A stretch of 5,821 bases of DNA from NCBI GenBank assembly GCA_021778165.1, contig JAJYCU010000044.1, forward strand, positions 1 through 5,821. Direction: 5' to 3'. Both the position numbers and the translations under genes were made by a program. This DNA is from a bacterium. Its GTDB lineage: Bacteria > Patescibacteria > Saccharimonadia > Saccharimonadales > UBA4665. The notes under the pieces are model-generated. The model was not told the DNA's origin. It was given only the letters and a program-made list of their open reading frames with translations, and searched no databases. Shown piece after piece: positions 5,156 through 5,821 of the stretch. Each line of letters starts with the position of its first letter. The first letter of the stretch is position 1.

Positions 5156-5572
5156 ATGGCTGAGAGCAATTCAACTAAGAAAATAGTTATCGTTGAGGAT
5201 AATCAAGACCTAGCTGAAATTTATAAAACAAGGCTTGAACTTCTTGGCTATACATGTTTCATTGGTTATAATGGAATTACTGCTCTATATTTTATACAAC
5301 AAGAAATTCCTGATCTAGTCTTACTTGATCTTATGATACCCGATATCTCTGGAGGCCAAGTACTCGAAACTATGCGTAATAGTGCTTGGGGTAAACAGAT
5401 TAAAGTATTAGTTATTTCAAACCTCAATGAGAGCGAAGCTCCTTCTAACCTTCGACAACTCGGGATTGAAGGTTACGTTGTAAAAGCAAATCTAGTAAAT
5501 GATCAAATCGATCAGTTGGTAGCCGCAATCTTAAATCCATCAACTCCACCATCATCACCCCAAGTTATCTAA
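5156..5572 (+). CDS. Stand-alone CheY-like response regulator receiver
   Basis: The 138-residue protein is a single receiver domain with no output domain. It has the acidic pair Glu14-Asp15, the phosphoacceptor Asp58 in LVLLDLMIPD (54-63), Ser88 at the switch Thr/Ser position, Tyr107 at the aromatic switch position and the invariant Lys110. The Pro usual after this lysine is Ala111. All residues needed for Mg-dependent phosphorylation are present. The last ten residues are a Pro/Ser-rich tail. No histidine kinase or output partner lies in the window, so it is an orphan here. An in-frame TAA just upstream (5141-5143) fixes the start at 5156. Phosphotransfer to or control of a partner protein by contact is the expected role; the pathway is unknown. 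Confidence 0.92.
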   Translation: MAESNSTKKIVIVEDNQDLAEIYKTRLELLGYTCFIGYNGITALYFIQQEIPDLVLLDLMIPDISGGQVLETMRNSAWGKQIKVLVISNLNESEAPSNLRQLGIEGYVVKANLVNDQIDQLVAAILNPSTPPSSPQVI

Positions 5573-5821
5573 AGAGCTATCTCCAAATATGTAGGCTATT
5601 TCGAAGCGATTTTACTATTTAATTGCGACTTCGAGGTTATCAACATTGGAAATGGAGAATCACTCTATCTAACTCCTACTAATTGTAGTAAAGTTTTGAA
5701 TCTACCGTGAGTATATAACTCAGTAAGCTCTTCTCGATCAGTGAACTCAAAGATTAAGTTATAATATTCGAATCAGTTCAATAACTCGTCTACCGGAAAT
5801 TTACCCACTCGACAGTTCCCG
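5573..5821. other. 249-base segment with no supportable gene
   Basis: Several frames are open for a while on both strands, so none stands out. In the receiver's own frame 45 codons follow its TAA before the TGA at 5708-5710. On the minus strand a frame from the right edge reads 15 codons, a TGA (5775-5773), then 35 codons to a TAG (5667-5665); its peptide (for example DREELTELYTHGRFKTLLQL) is amphipathic and could be the decayed end of a gene. No start codon with a ribosome site supports any of these. No classical terminator with a T-run follows the receiver gene. Confidence 0.5.
5598..5637 (+). repeat. Imperfect hairpin downstream of receiver gene
   Basis: TCGAAG (5601-5606) pairs perfectly with CTTCGA (5629-5634). 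As RNA the stem can extend outward through ATT/GGU (5598-5600 with 5635-5637, two G-U pairs) and inward through CGATT with AATTG (5607-5611 with 5621-5625), leaving CGA bulged. It begins 25 bases after the stop codon. There is no following T-run, so it is not a standard rho-independent terminator but could protect the 3' end of the mRNA. Confidence 0.35.

Noticed and set aside
5573..5710. 45 open codons in frame after the receiver's TAA, suggesting readthrough or a longer protein
   Set aside because: The receiver domain is already full length with a typical tail, and several other frames in this segment are equally open.
1..5821. UGA reassigned as an amino acid (Gracilibacteria/Absconditabacteria code)
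   Set aside because: All visible stops are TAA, but none of the seven genes contains an in-frame TGA, which would be frequent if UGA were a sense codon.
1..5821. CRISPR array, insertion sequence, tRNA or rRNA gene
   Set aside because: I found no regularly spaced repeats, transposase motifs, long terminal inverted repeats or tRNA/rRNA-like sequence when reading both strands.

Overview
The window is AT-rich bacterial DNA. It holds seven genes: six complete, and one cut by the left edge. All six visible stop codons are TAA, and no gene contains an in-frame TGA, so the code looks standard. Three features point to Candidate Phyla Radiation DNA, most likely Candidatus Saccharibacteria (TM7): a Nudix protein with an N-terminal winged helix, two luciferase-like F420-type oxidoreductases, and a short YdeI/OmdA-like protein ending in a Cys-Cys-Trp-x-Gly-Cys-x-His-Arg cluster. 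This assignment comes from remembered family resemblance and is not proven by any marker gene here. The standard code argues against the UGA=Gly lineages Gracilibacteria and Absconditabacteria.

Layout. Six of the seven genes are on the minus strand, so the account runs from right to left. A stand-alone CheY-like receiver gene (5156-5572, plus strand) is divergent from a YdeI/OmdA-like gene (4784-5089) across a 66-base AT-rich gap. Next comes a six-helix DUF998-type membrane protein (4035-4694). Then comes a tight pair: a P-loop ATPase fused to a CYTH/triphosphate-tunnel domain (2796-3953), followed after 2 bases by a winged-helix/Nudix protein (2128-2793). After a 261-base spacer with small repeats comes a two-gene operon: an F420-dependent glucose-6-phosphate-dehydrogenase-like protein (879-1850) and a second luciferase-like F420 oxidoreductase (863 to the left edge). 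The last 249 bases (5573-5821) hold no gene that can be supported.

How the genes may work together. The two F420-type enzymes are co-transcribed and probably form one redox module. No F420 biosynthesis gene is visible in the window. The ATPase-CYTH and winged-helix/Nudix pair both have nucleotide- or phosphate-binding folds. A perfect 12-bp palindrome covers the start codon of the first gene, which suggests autoregulation by the DNA-binding Nudix partner (inference).

Two modes of translation start seem to coexist. The two oxidoreductase genes have strong Shine-Dalgarno sequences (AAGGAG and GGGAGG). The ATPase, membrane-protein, YdeI-like and receiver genes have none; each instead has a -10-like hexamer (TAATAT, TATAAT, TAATAT, TAAAAT) ending 6-9 bases before the ATG. 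This is the arrangement expected of leaderless or nearly leaderless mRNAs.
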